Below, one piece after another: positions 1-12,600 of a stretch of DNA of 37,479 nt. The notes beneath the pieces are model-generated. The model did not search any database, had not been told where the DNA came from, and was given only the letters and a program-made list of their open reading frames with translations. Numbering within the stretch: position 1 is the stretch's first letter; every line of letters begins with the position of its first letter. The stretch is taken from the NCBI RefSeq assembly GCF_003585925.1, contig NZ_NRJH01000006.1, positions 1 to 37,479 on the forward strand. Direction: 5' to 3'. The translations under genes were made by a program, and so were the position numbers. This DNA is from Psittacicella melopsittaci. GTDB lineage: Bacteria > Pseudomonadota > Gammaproteobacteria > Enterobacterales > Psittacicellaceae.

Positions 1-657
1 GATTACAGATACAGAACCATTTTGAGTTGTTACAGTTACGTTGTCTTCAGCTTTTACATTAGTACCATTACCCATGTAAACACCTTGGTTACCAGTTACA
101 TTTACAGATCCGTTTTCACTTGTAACGTTAGTTGCGTTAATAGTTGTAGTGCCGTTTTTTGCATCTACATTAACTACTTGTTTACCAGAGATATTACTAT
201 TTTCGATAGTAGTGTTCTCTTTAGCAGTAATGTTAACTGAACCATTGTTCGCTGTTACGTTAGAACCGATAACTGAAATTGAACCGTTTGGTGTAGTAAC
301 AGTTACGTTCTCTGAAGCTGTAACATTAGTACCATTACCAATGTAAACACCTTGGTTACCTGTAATAGTAGCTGAACCATTGTCAACACTTACATTAGTA
401 GCATTAACTGTCGCTGTACCATTAGTTGCATTAATAGTAACGCCTTTGCTACCTGTAATGTTCGAGTTCTCAATAGTAGTGTTTTCTGCAGCCGTAATGT
501 TAACTGTAGCGTTAACTGCTGTTACATTTGAGCCAGTTACACTAATTGAACCATTTGCTGAAGTAATGCTTATGTTAGAGCCATCAGCTGAGGTTACATT
601 AGTACCATTACCAATATTAACACCTTGGTCACCTGCAATAGTTACATTGCTTGTATT
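1..657 (-). pseudogene. In-frame continuation of the giant adhesin beyond a stop codon; runs off the left edge
   Basis: Read on the minus strand in the same frame as the adhesin ORF that ends at 658-660, this stretch is open for 219 codons up to the window edge with no further stop. It encodes the same Asn/Ser/Thr-rich beta-helix sequence as the upstream ORF. The motif GNQGVYIGNGTNVT (with small variations) recurs with its first Gly at about 633, 360 and 93, so there are repeat units of 273 and 267 bp. Of 41 Asn residues I counted 33 in N-X-S/T sequons. It has no start codon or ribosome binding site of its own near its beginning. I read it as the C-terminal part of the adhesin, cut off by a nonsense change or by a sequencing error. 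The true C-terminus lies outside the window. Confidence 0.85.
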
Positions 658-3600
658 TTAGGTTACCGTAGAGTTGTTAATAGTAGTTGTACCATTAGTT
701 GTATTAATGTTCACTGTACCATTACCAACTGTAGTTGAGTTAATAATGGTTGTACCATTTGGACTTGAAATAGTTAGGTTACCGTCACTACCACTTGCTT
801 TACCAGTTGAGTTAACTACTGAGTCTTCAATAGTTACACGGTTACCTGAGTTAAGTACTAGGTCAGAGTCAGTTGTAACATTTGAGCCATTAACAATACT
901 AATGTTGCCCTTGTCAGCATTAATGTATGTTGGCGAATAGTTAGTTACACTTGTACCATCTAAGGTTGTATCACCTTCAGTTGCATTGATTACTGCAGTA
1001 CCTGTGTTGTCACCTGTGAATGATGAGTTAGTTAAAGTAACATTAGTACCAGTTAGATTTAGGTTCGAAGAACCAGTTGCAGTTGTGTTGCTTACACTTA
1101 GGTTACCTTCGCTTGCAACTACGCTGATATTCGCATTAGTTGATTCTGGAACCGCAATGCTTGCATTGTTCACAGTTGCAGTTTTACCTGAAATTACAAC
1201 TTGAGCATTATTTTCAGCGGTAGCTGTAATTGCAATGTTACCTACATTAACGTCATCTTTAGCTGTAATTGTTACATTAGTACCCTTAGCTTGACTACCA
1301 TTGAAGGTTACGTCATTACCAGAAACGCTGAGGTTGCCTTTGTTAGCTACGAGAGCTGAGTTAGTAATAACTGTATCACCTTGAGTAGTAGATACATTCA
1401 CGCTACCATTTGCACTAATAGTTGCATTAGTGATAGTGGTTGCATTTGGACTAGATACACTAATGTTGCCTGTTTCTGAAGTAGAGTTAACTGTTGAGTC
1501 TGCAATAGTTACGCGGTCACCTGAGTGGATTTCTAGATCACCGTCTGTTTCTACTTTAGAGCCGTTAACAATACTAATGTTGCCGTTATCTGCACTAATT
1601 GTTGTTGGCGTGTAGTTAGTTACACTTGTAGCATTAAGAACTAGATCACCCTTAGTTGCGTTAATTACCGCTTCGCCTGAGTCATCACCAGTGAATGATG
1701 AGTTAGTTAAGCTTACATTGCTACCTGTTACATTTAAGTGAGCTGCTCCAGTTGAACTTGAGTTGCTTACACTTACATCACCTTGGTTAGCAGTAATGCT
1801 TACTGAAGCATTAGTACCTGTAGGTGCGGTAATAGTAACATTTTCTACACTTGTAGCGTTACCTTTAATTACAACTTGAGCATCTTTGCCTGCTGTTGCG
1901 CTTATTGGGCTATTAGCTACACTTATAGTTTCATTTGCGGTAATGCTTACATTAGTACCACCGATAGTACCACCGTCTACAGATACATTGTTACCTGCAA
2001 GAGTAGTATTACCTTTTTCTGATACTAGGCTAGTACCATTGGTGCTGAGGTTGTTAGTTGCAGTTACATTAACTACATCTGTACCGTTAATCGCACCACC
2101 TGTGAGGCTAATGTTATTTGCACTTAAAGTTACATTAGGCGTATTAATGCTGAGGTTAGTTGCATCTATTTCCTTAGCACTTACGCTTAAGTTTGAACTT
2201 GCATTTAAAGTAGTGCCATTAGTCACACTAAAGTTAGTCGTAGTTAAACTAATATTAGGTGCAGTTACATTTACATTATCCGCAAAACTTAAGTTAGTTG
2301 GAGCGGTAATGTTAATAGATCTTACTGCAGTCAAGCTACCGTTGCTTACCGCTACGCTACCATTTGGAGCAGCAAGGTTAAGGTCACGACCTGCGTGGTA
2401 ACTTGAGTTAGTTGAAGTTAAGTTTACATCACCTGTAACACTTAAGTCACCTGTACCAGAGCTAAAGTTAGAGTCGCTAATTGTTGTATTTAGCGTACTT
2501 AGGTTACCTAAAGAAATAGTATCAGTCGAAGTTACGCTAGTGTTACTAATGCTTAGGTTAGACGCTCTAACTGTAGTGTTACCTTTGATATCAGCTGTAA
2601 CATTATCAATAGTTACATTATTAGTTGCACAAATAGTTAGGTTAGTACCTGAAGCCGTAGTGTGGTCAACATTTACTGAACCATTATCAGCACTAATAGT
2701 TAGATTGTTGTTACCATTAAGGGTAGATACATTACTTACATTAACGTTACCAGCATAACCGTTATCTTTAGTTGTAGCTTGTAGAGTAACATCTCCACCT
2801 TTTGCGTTTAAGGTAGTATTGTCAACAATTAATACATCTACTTCATCAGTACTTGCACGTCCACTTGCTGAAGTTGCAGTTACCGTGATATTACCTGAAG
2901 TCGAAGTAAAGTTCGAACCATTAGTAATACTTACATAAGATGCACCTATATTAATGTCATCTTTAGTCGATATATTAGTGTTATCTGCATAGAATGCAGG
3001 TGTAGTTAGGCTCAGTGCTCCTTGGTTTGCCGTTACATTAGCATTTTGTAGACTTACTGCCCCTCCAAAGGTATAGAAGCTTACATTAGCTGTGTTCGAT
3101 TGGTAAGTACCATTAGTTGCATTAATGTAAAGGCTAGCTACTACATCAACGGTACCATTAGCAATTAAGCTTGCTTGCGTTAATTCTGCTTCCCCACCAA
3201 ACGCATACACGCTTACATTACCATGTTGTGCAGTTAAGGTTGCATTCGGGAAGGTTACCTCACCTGCATATGCAATAACTGAAATATTGTTGTAAGCGTT
3301 AATTACTGAACCCTTACCACTAATAATTTCCCCGTCGATGTTGCTCTCAGAGAAGATAGTTACAGAACCGCATGAGCTATTAATTGGTGAACCTGTGAAA
3401 GTAATACCTGTATCACCGTAAATATCTACGTTATTTTTCGCATCAACACTTGCCGCATTTAAGGTTACGCTACCATTGAAGCTCGTAATATTTACAGCAC
3501 CTTCTTGGCTCGTAATTGAGTTGTTAAGTACACTTAATGTGTTATTCGCAATAAAGTCAACGTTCGCGGTAGTATTTAAAGTACCGTTAGCCACAGTTAA

Positions 3601-6600
3601 ATTATTAGTTGCATTTAACTGGATCGAACTTGAAGTATCGCTTGTAGTTAAGTTCGAAGATTCTACAGTAATGTCAGTTGCATTTACTACTAATGAATCT
3701 TTCGAGTGTACCGATGAGTTAGTAAAGTTAACATTTTCACCTACGTTAATGTTAATACCAGCCTTATCAGCACTAATAGTTGCGTTATTCGCAATTAAGC
3801 TTCCTTGAGAAGCATTAAAGTTAACGTAACTAGTTGTTGAGTTATAAGTACCGCAAGATACTTGGATATCACCTGCAGCAGTAGTTACAGTTACGTTATT
3901 TTTAGCTTTTAAGCTTGTGTATTCAAGGTCAATACCTGTTTTTGCCGTAATTAATGCGGTATTAGAAGCATTAATATCAGCATTAGGTAAGCTAATTGAA
4001 CCTTTTTGTGCCGTTACAGTTACGTTTTGGGCATTAATAATTGAACCTTGACCTTCTGTTACTACCCCAGTAATAGAGTCAGCAGAATTAATGATTACAT
4101 CACCTTGATTTGAAGTAATCGGTGATTTAGTAAAGGTTATATTATTTGCCGTTGAGCAAACAGTAACTGATTTTTCTGCAACAATTGCAGCTTGATTTAA
4201 TACAACATCACCACCAGTAATGGTTACACAACCTGCTTCTGTAGTAATACTATTGTTATTAACGGTCAGGTTGTTAGTTGCAGTAAAGTTAACCCCTGCT
4301 TTAGTACTTAGAGTACCGTTAGCTACAGTTAAGTTATTAGATGCATTTAACTGAATCTGACTAGAAGTATTACTTGTAGTTAAGTTGCTTGATTCAACAA
4401 CAATGTCTTTAGCGTTTACTACTAGTGAGTTTTGTGAATGCACTGCAGAGTTAGTAAAGTTAACGTCATTACTTACGTTAATGTTTATACCCGCTTTAGC
4501 TGCACTAATAGTTGCGTTATTCGCAATTACGCTACCACTAGAAGCATTAAAGTTAACGTATTTAGATGTTGAGTTATAAGTACCGCAAGATACTTGGATA
4601 TCACCTTTAGCTGTAGTTACAGTTACGTTATTTGCTGCTTGTAAGCTTGTTGATTCTAAGTTAACCCCAGTTTGCGCCGTAATTACTGCAGTATTAGCTG
4701 CGGTAACGTTAGCATTAGGTAAGTTAACCGAACCTTTTTGTGCCGTAACAGTTAGGTTTTGGGCTTTAATGATTGAACCTTGACCTTCAGTTACTACCCC
4801 AGTTACTGAGTTAGCAGCATTGATGGTCACATCACCTTGATTTGAAGTAATCGGTGATTTAGTGAAGGTTATATTATTTGCCGTTGAACAAACAGTAACT
4901 GATTTATCTGCAACAATTGCAGCCTGATTTAATACAACATCACCACCAGTAATGGTTACACAACCTGCTTCTGTAGTAATACTATTGTTATTAACGGTTA
5001 GGTTGTTAGTTGCAGTAAAGTTAACCCCTGCTTTAGTACTTAGAGTACCATTAGCTACGGTTAGGTTATTAGTTGCATTTAACTGAATTTGACTGTTAGT
5101 ATCACTTGTAGTTAAGTTGCTTGATTCAACAACAATGTCTTTAGCGTTTACTACTAGTGATTCTTTAGAATGCACTGCAGAGTTAGTAAAGTTAACGTCT
5201 GCTGCAACGTTAATGTTTACACCCGCTTGAGCCGCACTAATAGTTGCGTTATTCGCAATTACGCTACCTTGCGAAGCATTAAAGTTAACGTATTTAGTTG
5301 TTGAGTTATAAGTACCGCAAGATACTTGGATATCACCTGTAGCTGTAGATACAGTTACGTTATTTTCTGCTTTTAAGCTTGTTGACTCTAGGTTAACCCC
5401 TGTTTGTGCGTTAATAACAGCCGTATTAGTTGCCGTAACATTAGCATTAGGTAAGTTAACCGAACCAGTTTGTGCGGTTACTGTTACATTTTTCGCATTA
5501 ATTACTGAACCTACATCGTCAGTTACTACCCCTGTTACAGAGTCAGCTGCGTTAATGGTCACATCACCTTGGTTCGAAGTAATAGGTGATTCAGTAATAG
5601 TTACATTGTTTGCTGTTGAGCATACTACTACCGAGCCATTAGAGATAATTTCTGCAGAATTTAACTCAACTTGACCACCTTGAATAGATACTGCACCTTT
5701 TTCAGTAGTAATACTATTATTGTAAACGCTAAGGTCGTTGCCTGCAGTAAAGTCAACGTTTGCTTTAGTACTTAGAGTACCATTAGCTACGCTGAGGTTA
5801 TTAGTTGCAGCTAGGGTAATTGCACTACCTTCGTTAGAAGTCGTGAGGTTCGAAGCTTCTACGCTAATGTTATTTGCATTTACTTTTAGACTCTCATTAG
5901 AGCTAATATTGGTGTTATTGAAGGCAATGTTATTTGCCGCTTTAATACCAATAGAAGTTGCATTAATGTTCGAGCCATTAGTAGTAAAGTTAGCGTCATC
6001 AGCTGTAGTAGTGAAGTTAATGGTTCCGTTAATTGCGTAAGCATTTGAGTTATCAAATGATACTGAACCATTAGAAGTCATTGCTACATTACCGTTAGTA
6101 GCGTTATAGTTACCACCTGCAGCAGAAATTGAACCATTAGTTGCAGTTACATTAACGTTTTGTTGCGCTGATACCCCTGATGCATTTAAGTCTACATTGT
6201 TACCAGCAGTTACAGTTGCATTGTTACCTGCAAGAATACCTGCGTTAGGTAAAGAAACATTACCTTTAGCAGTAATAGTTACATTACCTTGTCTGCTTTC
6301 AACTAATACTTGTGGGTAGTTCTCTTGGTAAATACCTACAATATCATTACCAGCGTTGAGGGTAATGTTACCTGTATTTGCTGAAATCGGCGTAATAGAG
6401 AAGGTTAAGTTATTTGTAGCTGTAACATTTACGTTTTTCTCTGCAGTTAAGCGAGCTTCTACTAATGAAACATTAGCTGCACTTAGGCTAGCATTACCTG
6501 TAGCACAGATTTCACTTCTATTTGTTACGCTTAGGTTTTGCGTTGCATTTAAGCGAACGTTAGAGTCAGTACCTGTAACTTGGACTTTTGAGTTATTTAA

Positions 6601-9600
6601 GTTAATGTTGTTCGCTTTAATTTCTAAAGTTTCTTTAGAAACAATGTTTGAACTTTGGTCATTAACATCATTACCTACAGTAATGTTAATACTACCGTCA
6701 GCAGCTGTTACGTTAGAGTTAGTTGCATTAAAGTTACCTGCAGTTGCAGTGATATTAACTTCTGCATCAGAACTATTAGCTACTACTGTAGCATTAGTTA
6801 ATTCAACGTTTTGTCCTGCAGTTAAGCCTACATTACCATTAGTTGCCGTTACCGTTGCATTAGCTAAGCTTAGGTTAGTAGTTGCATTAAGGTTAGCATG
6901 GTTACCAGCTAATACTTGAGCTCCATTCGAGCTAATATTACCACCCGTTAAGCTTGCATTACCTGTAGCATAAACTTGGCTACCATTGCTGAGGCTTAAG
7001 TTATTTGTAGCTTCAAGCGTTACATTAGCATTAGTACCTGTAGCATTTACGCTTGAATTAATAAGGTTAAGGTCATTCGCCTTAACATAAGCGTGGTTTG
7101 CTAAAGAGGTAATATTTAATGCTGTTGCCGTTAAGGTACCGTTTACTTTAACTTCAACTGATTCTTTTGCTACTAAAGTAGCATTATCTGTATTTGCGGT
7201 TTGGTTAACAATTACACCAATAGTTGTAGCTGCATTTAATACCGATGCACCAGATAAGCCTACGTTTTGTGCAGTTACGTTAATAGAACGATCAGCACGG
7301 ATATTACTTGCATTAGAGATATTAACTGTGCCATTTGGTGCACTTAAGTTAACATCTAAACCAGCTTGTAATTTAGCTCCACTTAGATTTACAAAATCTG
7401 TACCTGTTGCGCTTACATTACCAGCTTTAGCGGTTAAGGTTGCACCAGCAATATCAACAGTTTGTGTTGTCTCATTACCTACAGATACATCACCTTTAGT
7501 AGCTTCTAATGTACCGTTAGTAATATCAATAGTGCTACCACGCACAAAAGTATGGTTAGCAGCTGTAGCTGTAGCATTTGTTAGGTTAACCGCCGTAGCA
7601 CAAATAGTAATATTTTCTCCAGTAGCAGTAATGCATGCGTTATTTACGTTTACATTCTTACCAGTTAATACTGTGCTATTACCTACAAGTTTAGCTGCAT
7701 TGCTTACATTGAGGCTTTCATTAGCGTTAACCGTTAAAGTACCACAAGTAGCTTCAACTGTACTATTGCTTACATTAACATTACCTGCACTTAAAGATAG
7801 AGTATCGTTAGCTACAAGGCTAGTGTTAATTAAGTTAAGATCATTACCTAAGTTAACTTCAATTGAGTTAGCTGAGATATTAGTGTTGTCTGGAGTGTAA
7901 CTACCTTGCGGAGCATTAAGTACTACTTTACCAGAAGTCCCTGTTGCAGTGATATTAGTACCAGTAGTATTAAGGTCACCCGTAGTTGCGGTTACATTAG
8001 CTACATTTACTGCAACTATCTTAGTACCGTTATTAGTAGTTACGGTCGTACCTACAACTGTTGCATTGTTACCTGTAACGCTTGAGTTAGCTACATTAGC
8101 TGCTCCATTAGTTGCACAAACTAGAGCTGTACCTTGAGATGCACTAATAGTTGAGTTAGCAACATTAGCTGTGCCAGTGCTTGCTACAACTTGTGCATCA
8201 CCTGTAGATGAAGCTACAGTAGTGTTTTCAAGACTTACATTAGCACCTTGAACTAAAGTAGAGTTTTGTGCCGAAGTAATGTTAGTTGAGTTTAAGGTTG
8301 CATTACCTGCAGCTTTAACTTGGATTGAACCATTACCCACTAAAGAAACATTATCTGTAGTTACATTAGCTGAAGCATCAACACCAATTGAGGTTGAAGC
8401 GTTAAAGGTAGAGGCATTGCTGAGGTTAACATTAGTTGCAGTAATGTTAATTGAGCGTACTGCTTGTACCTTAGAGCTGTTTGTAATGTTTACTGTACCA
8501 GATGGAGAAGATAGGTTAACATCACGTGCTGAGTTAATTGTTGTATTGCTTACATTAACATTGCTATTACCACGTACATTAACATCTGCACTTGAACCTG
8601 AAGTTGTAAGGTTAGTGCCATTTAGGTTTACGTTTGCAGTGCTTGCGTTACCTAAAGAGATTTCCCCTGTGCTTGCGTTTAAGGTACCGTTAGTAACATT
8701 AATTGTAGTAGCACGAGCGATAACACTTCCACCTGCTACATTAGCATTTGCTAGATTTACAAGGTCTTTCGCTTCTAAGCTTACATTACCTGTAGCAGTT
8801 AAGTTACTGTTAGTAGCAGTTACTGAACTCGCTGAAGAGTTAACTAAAACACTACCACCAGCTACTTGCGTACCATTTTCTAAGCTAATGTTGTTAGATG
8901 AAGTAATGTTAGTTGTACCTCTAGCTGTACTTGAACCTATGTTCGCACTGTTAATAGTTAAGTTAGTACCGTTTACCGTAGTGTTAACTGTACCTGCAAC
9001 TGTAGCACCTTGGTTAATTACAACGTTAGCACCGTTAACTGTAGCATTATCACCTGTAACCTTAGCTTGTGAGCCTTTAACTGTTACATTAGTACCGTTA
9101 ACTGTAGTGTTTTTCGATACAGTACCTACAGTAACATTGTCAACTGTAACATTAGTACCGTTTACGTTAGTGCTTGTAATACCTGTAACATTAGCATTGC
9201 TGTTAATTGTTACATTGTTACCGCTGAGATTAACGTTATTACCAATTAACTTAGTTGAGTTAGTTACAGCTACGTTCGAACCATTAACGTTAGCATTAGT
9301 TTTACCAGAGATGTTAGCTTGATCTAAAGTAACATTTACAGCGTTGATACTAACATTAGTACCACCAACACGGCTCTCTGAGTAAACATTAATATTTGTT
9401 GCATTTAAGCTTGTGTCAGTACCATTTACTAAAGCATCGTTAGTTAGGTTAATGGTATTCGCTTGAATGCTAGTATTTAGACTACTATTTAAAGTAGCAT
9501 TATCGAGGCTTACATTTTGTGTAGCCACAACAGCCGCATTACCTTGAGCATATAGAGTTTGGTTTGCTAGAGATACATTTACTGCGGTAATGTTCAGGTC

Positions 9601-12600
9601 ACGACCTACAGTAAAGCTACTGCTGCCTTGACTAATAGTTACATCACCTTTAGCTGAAGTTAAGTTTAAGTCTAAGCCAGAAGTAAAGTTAGAGTTACTA
9701 ATGGTTAGATTATTTTGTACGCCAACACTTACATTACCATTAGTAGCTGTTAGGTTAGATGCATTAATACTTGTGTTAGTAGTATTAGCATTACCTAGGT
9801 TAAGGTCTTTGTTTGCGGTAATGTTACTTTCTTGAACATTTAAGTAAGTTGCACCTACATTAATATTAGCTCCTGAAGAGGTAATATTTGAGTTAGATAC
9901 ATTTAAAGTACTAGTGTTAGAAATTAATAGATTAACGTCACCTGTACCTGAAGCAATGTTAGAGTTAGCTACATTGAGCAGACCACCAGTAGATGCACCT
10001 GAGTTAATAGTAACTGCTTGTGCTGCTGATACATTTGAGCTATTGAAGCTTAGGTTACCAGAATTAGAATTAATAACTACGTTTTGTTGTGTCGAAGTTA
10101 AATTCGAACCAGAAATGCTTAATTCCCCTGAGTTTTGGTAAAGGGTTACATTATTTTGTGCATATAACGTAGAGTCGCTGAGGTTAATAGTGTTGAAACC
10201 GTTAGAACCTGTAGTTAGAGTTACATTAGCCCCAGTTGAAGCAATGTTCGAGCCATTAACTACATTAACAGCCGTAACTGAGTTATCACCACCAAGTTGA
10301 ATATTGGCATTAGCAACAACACTTGAGTTAATTACATTCAGTGTACCACTTGTATTAAATACTACTGCTGGAGAAGCTGTATCACTACCTGCCGCTAAAG
10401 TCGAAACAAACTTAGAGTTGTTTAAAGTAATATTCGACGAATCTTGCGTATGAGTAAGGATTCTTTCCCCTGTAGCATTTGTGTTGATAAAGAAAAGTGA
10501 ACCATTGTCTGTGTTGTACACGCTCAGGTTACTACCTGCAGTAAAGCTACTGTTGTTAACGAGGAAGTTAACTCGGCTACCTGTAGAGCTATCGGTACGG
10601 GTAGTGCAAAGGTTAACGTCAGTTTTAGCGGTAAGGTTTGTATTATTAATGCTTAGGTTAGTAATTGTGCTATCTGTACCTACGGCAATAAATGACACAT
10701 TAACGCTTTTATTTGCTGAGCTTACATTAAAGCCATCTACGCGTGTCGCACTCGTAGTGCAAATGTCGTTACCTGGTAAAAGAGTAAAACAAGCTACAGC
10801 TTCATTAGTTGAGCTAATATTAACATTCTCAATTTTAACCCCAGAGTTAACCCAAGTAAGATTTGCTTGGTTACCTGCTTTAACAGTTACATTAGTAAAG
10901 CTAGCAACATAACTAGATAATGAACTTGTATTACCAAAAGCAGTAAAGTTATTAGTTGCATTGAAAGTTACATTATTTAAGCTCGTATTGTAACTGCGGT
11001 TACTTACTATGCTAATATTGCCTGCTGCAATATTTGCATCTGTGTAGTTATTACCTAAGAAAGCAGTTGTATAGTTACCTGAAGCACTTACATTGAAGTT
11101 AGTTGCACTAAAGTAACCTTGACTCGCATTAATGCTGAGGTTCACATCAGTTGCATTAGCAAAGGTAACATTATTTACGGTTAGGTTATATGTACTTGCT
11201 GCTGCTTGCGAAGCACTAATGTTGTAGTAGCTAAGGTTAGTATTATTTAAGCTAACATTTAAAGGAGTACTGGTCGAAGTTGCGGTATTTCTTAAGGTGA
11301 AAGTACCCACATTTGCCGTATTACCAGTAAAGTTAGCTTGGTTAATCGTTAAGTTACCACCTGCAATGGCAAAGTTAATATTTGAAACATTGTTAAAGGT
11401 TGAGTTATTAACTATACTCGCAGCATTAGTGGTAGTAACAAAGGTACTATTACCTGTAATATTTGTAAAATTAAAGTTAGTAATGTTTAGTTTAGCCCCA
11501 CGAGCTGAAAGACTTGAGGCTTGGTTAACCGTAGCATTAACAAAGAATACTGTACCATTAGTACTTGTACTGTTTAAACTAATGCTATTTGCCGCACTAA
11601 CATTTGAGTTACTTGCGATAAAAATATCACCAGTGGTAGTAATGCTTAAACTGTTATTAGCTCTAACATTTGAAAGACCAATCGAAACTGTTGCAGCGCT
11701 ATTGCTTGAGTTTAGATGATAGGTAATGTTATTTGCTGAAACGGTTGAGTTATAAACGAATAAATAAGTACCACAAGAAATATTTAAGTTTCCTGAGATA
11801 TTAATAATTGCATTCTGAATAACGTTACGCGGTGCGTAAACGTTAAGTGTTGTTGACGTATTAGTTGAAGTAATATTGGTAAACCAGAATCTTACTTCAT
11901 TAGAAGCATAGATACTTACGTTGGTTGTTAGTAAGTAATTTCTAATATAAGAATCGTAAACAATAGTATAGGTATTACCTGGGTGAGCAGCCTGACTATC
12001 GGTATCTCTAATAGTTGCACTTGTTGGCGTTGTTACGTCAGAAGAACAGTAATCAGTAGATAAGTTCCTATTAATTAGCGTCCAGTTAGGCGAAGTATTA
12101 ATCACCAGTACTGAGTTAGGGTCTAGTAACCAAGTACCTACAGTTCCATGCTCTGATCTTGTATCTACAAATACTTGCTCAGCAAGATTTAAAACCTGCC
12201 CTGAAGTTTCCACAAAACCACCATCACCATAAACCGATGTAGCTAAGAAAGTACCACCGTAGTAACCATGGTTACCCCAAGCAATAACTTGGCCTGCATC
12301 ACCTTCGGTACCTGAAACATTAATTACTGCTCCAGCGTCAATTGTAGTTTTGTCAGATAATTTTTTCTCACCTTGACCTTTTAAGTCACCACCAAGATAA
12401 ACTTGTCCACCTTGTTTACCTGAAGCGTTAATTACGCCTTGGTCTGCCACATATACTACATCACCAAGTACGTTAACTGTGCCTCCAGTGCTAGTTGCAT
12501 TAGAAGCATTGATCGTACCATTAATTACCACTAAGCCAGATTGATTGCTAATGTTAGCAGCTAATTGAGCATCAGTGAAATTAGTTTGTTGTACTAAGTC

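Noticed and set aside
674..11719. Many long plus-strand open frames opposite the adhesin (for example 8279-9322, 347 codons)
   Set aside because: They are antisense shadows: the adhesin's Asn/Thr/Val codons leave few stops in the opposite frame. The products are Val/Leu/Thr-rich with no domain, and there is no ribosome binding site pattern.
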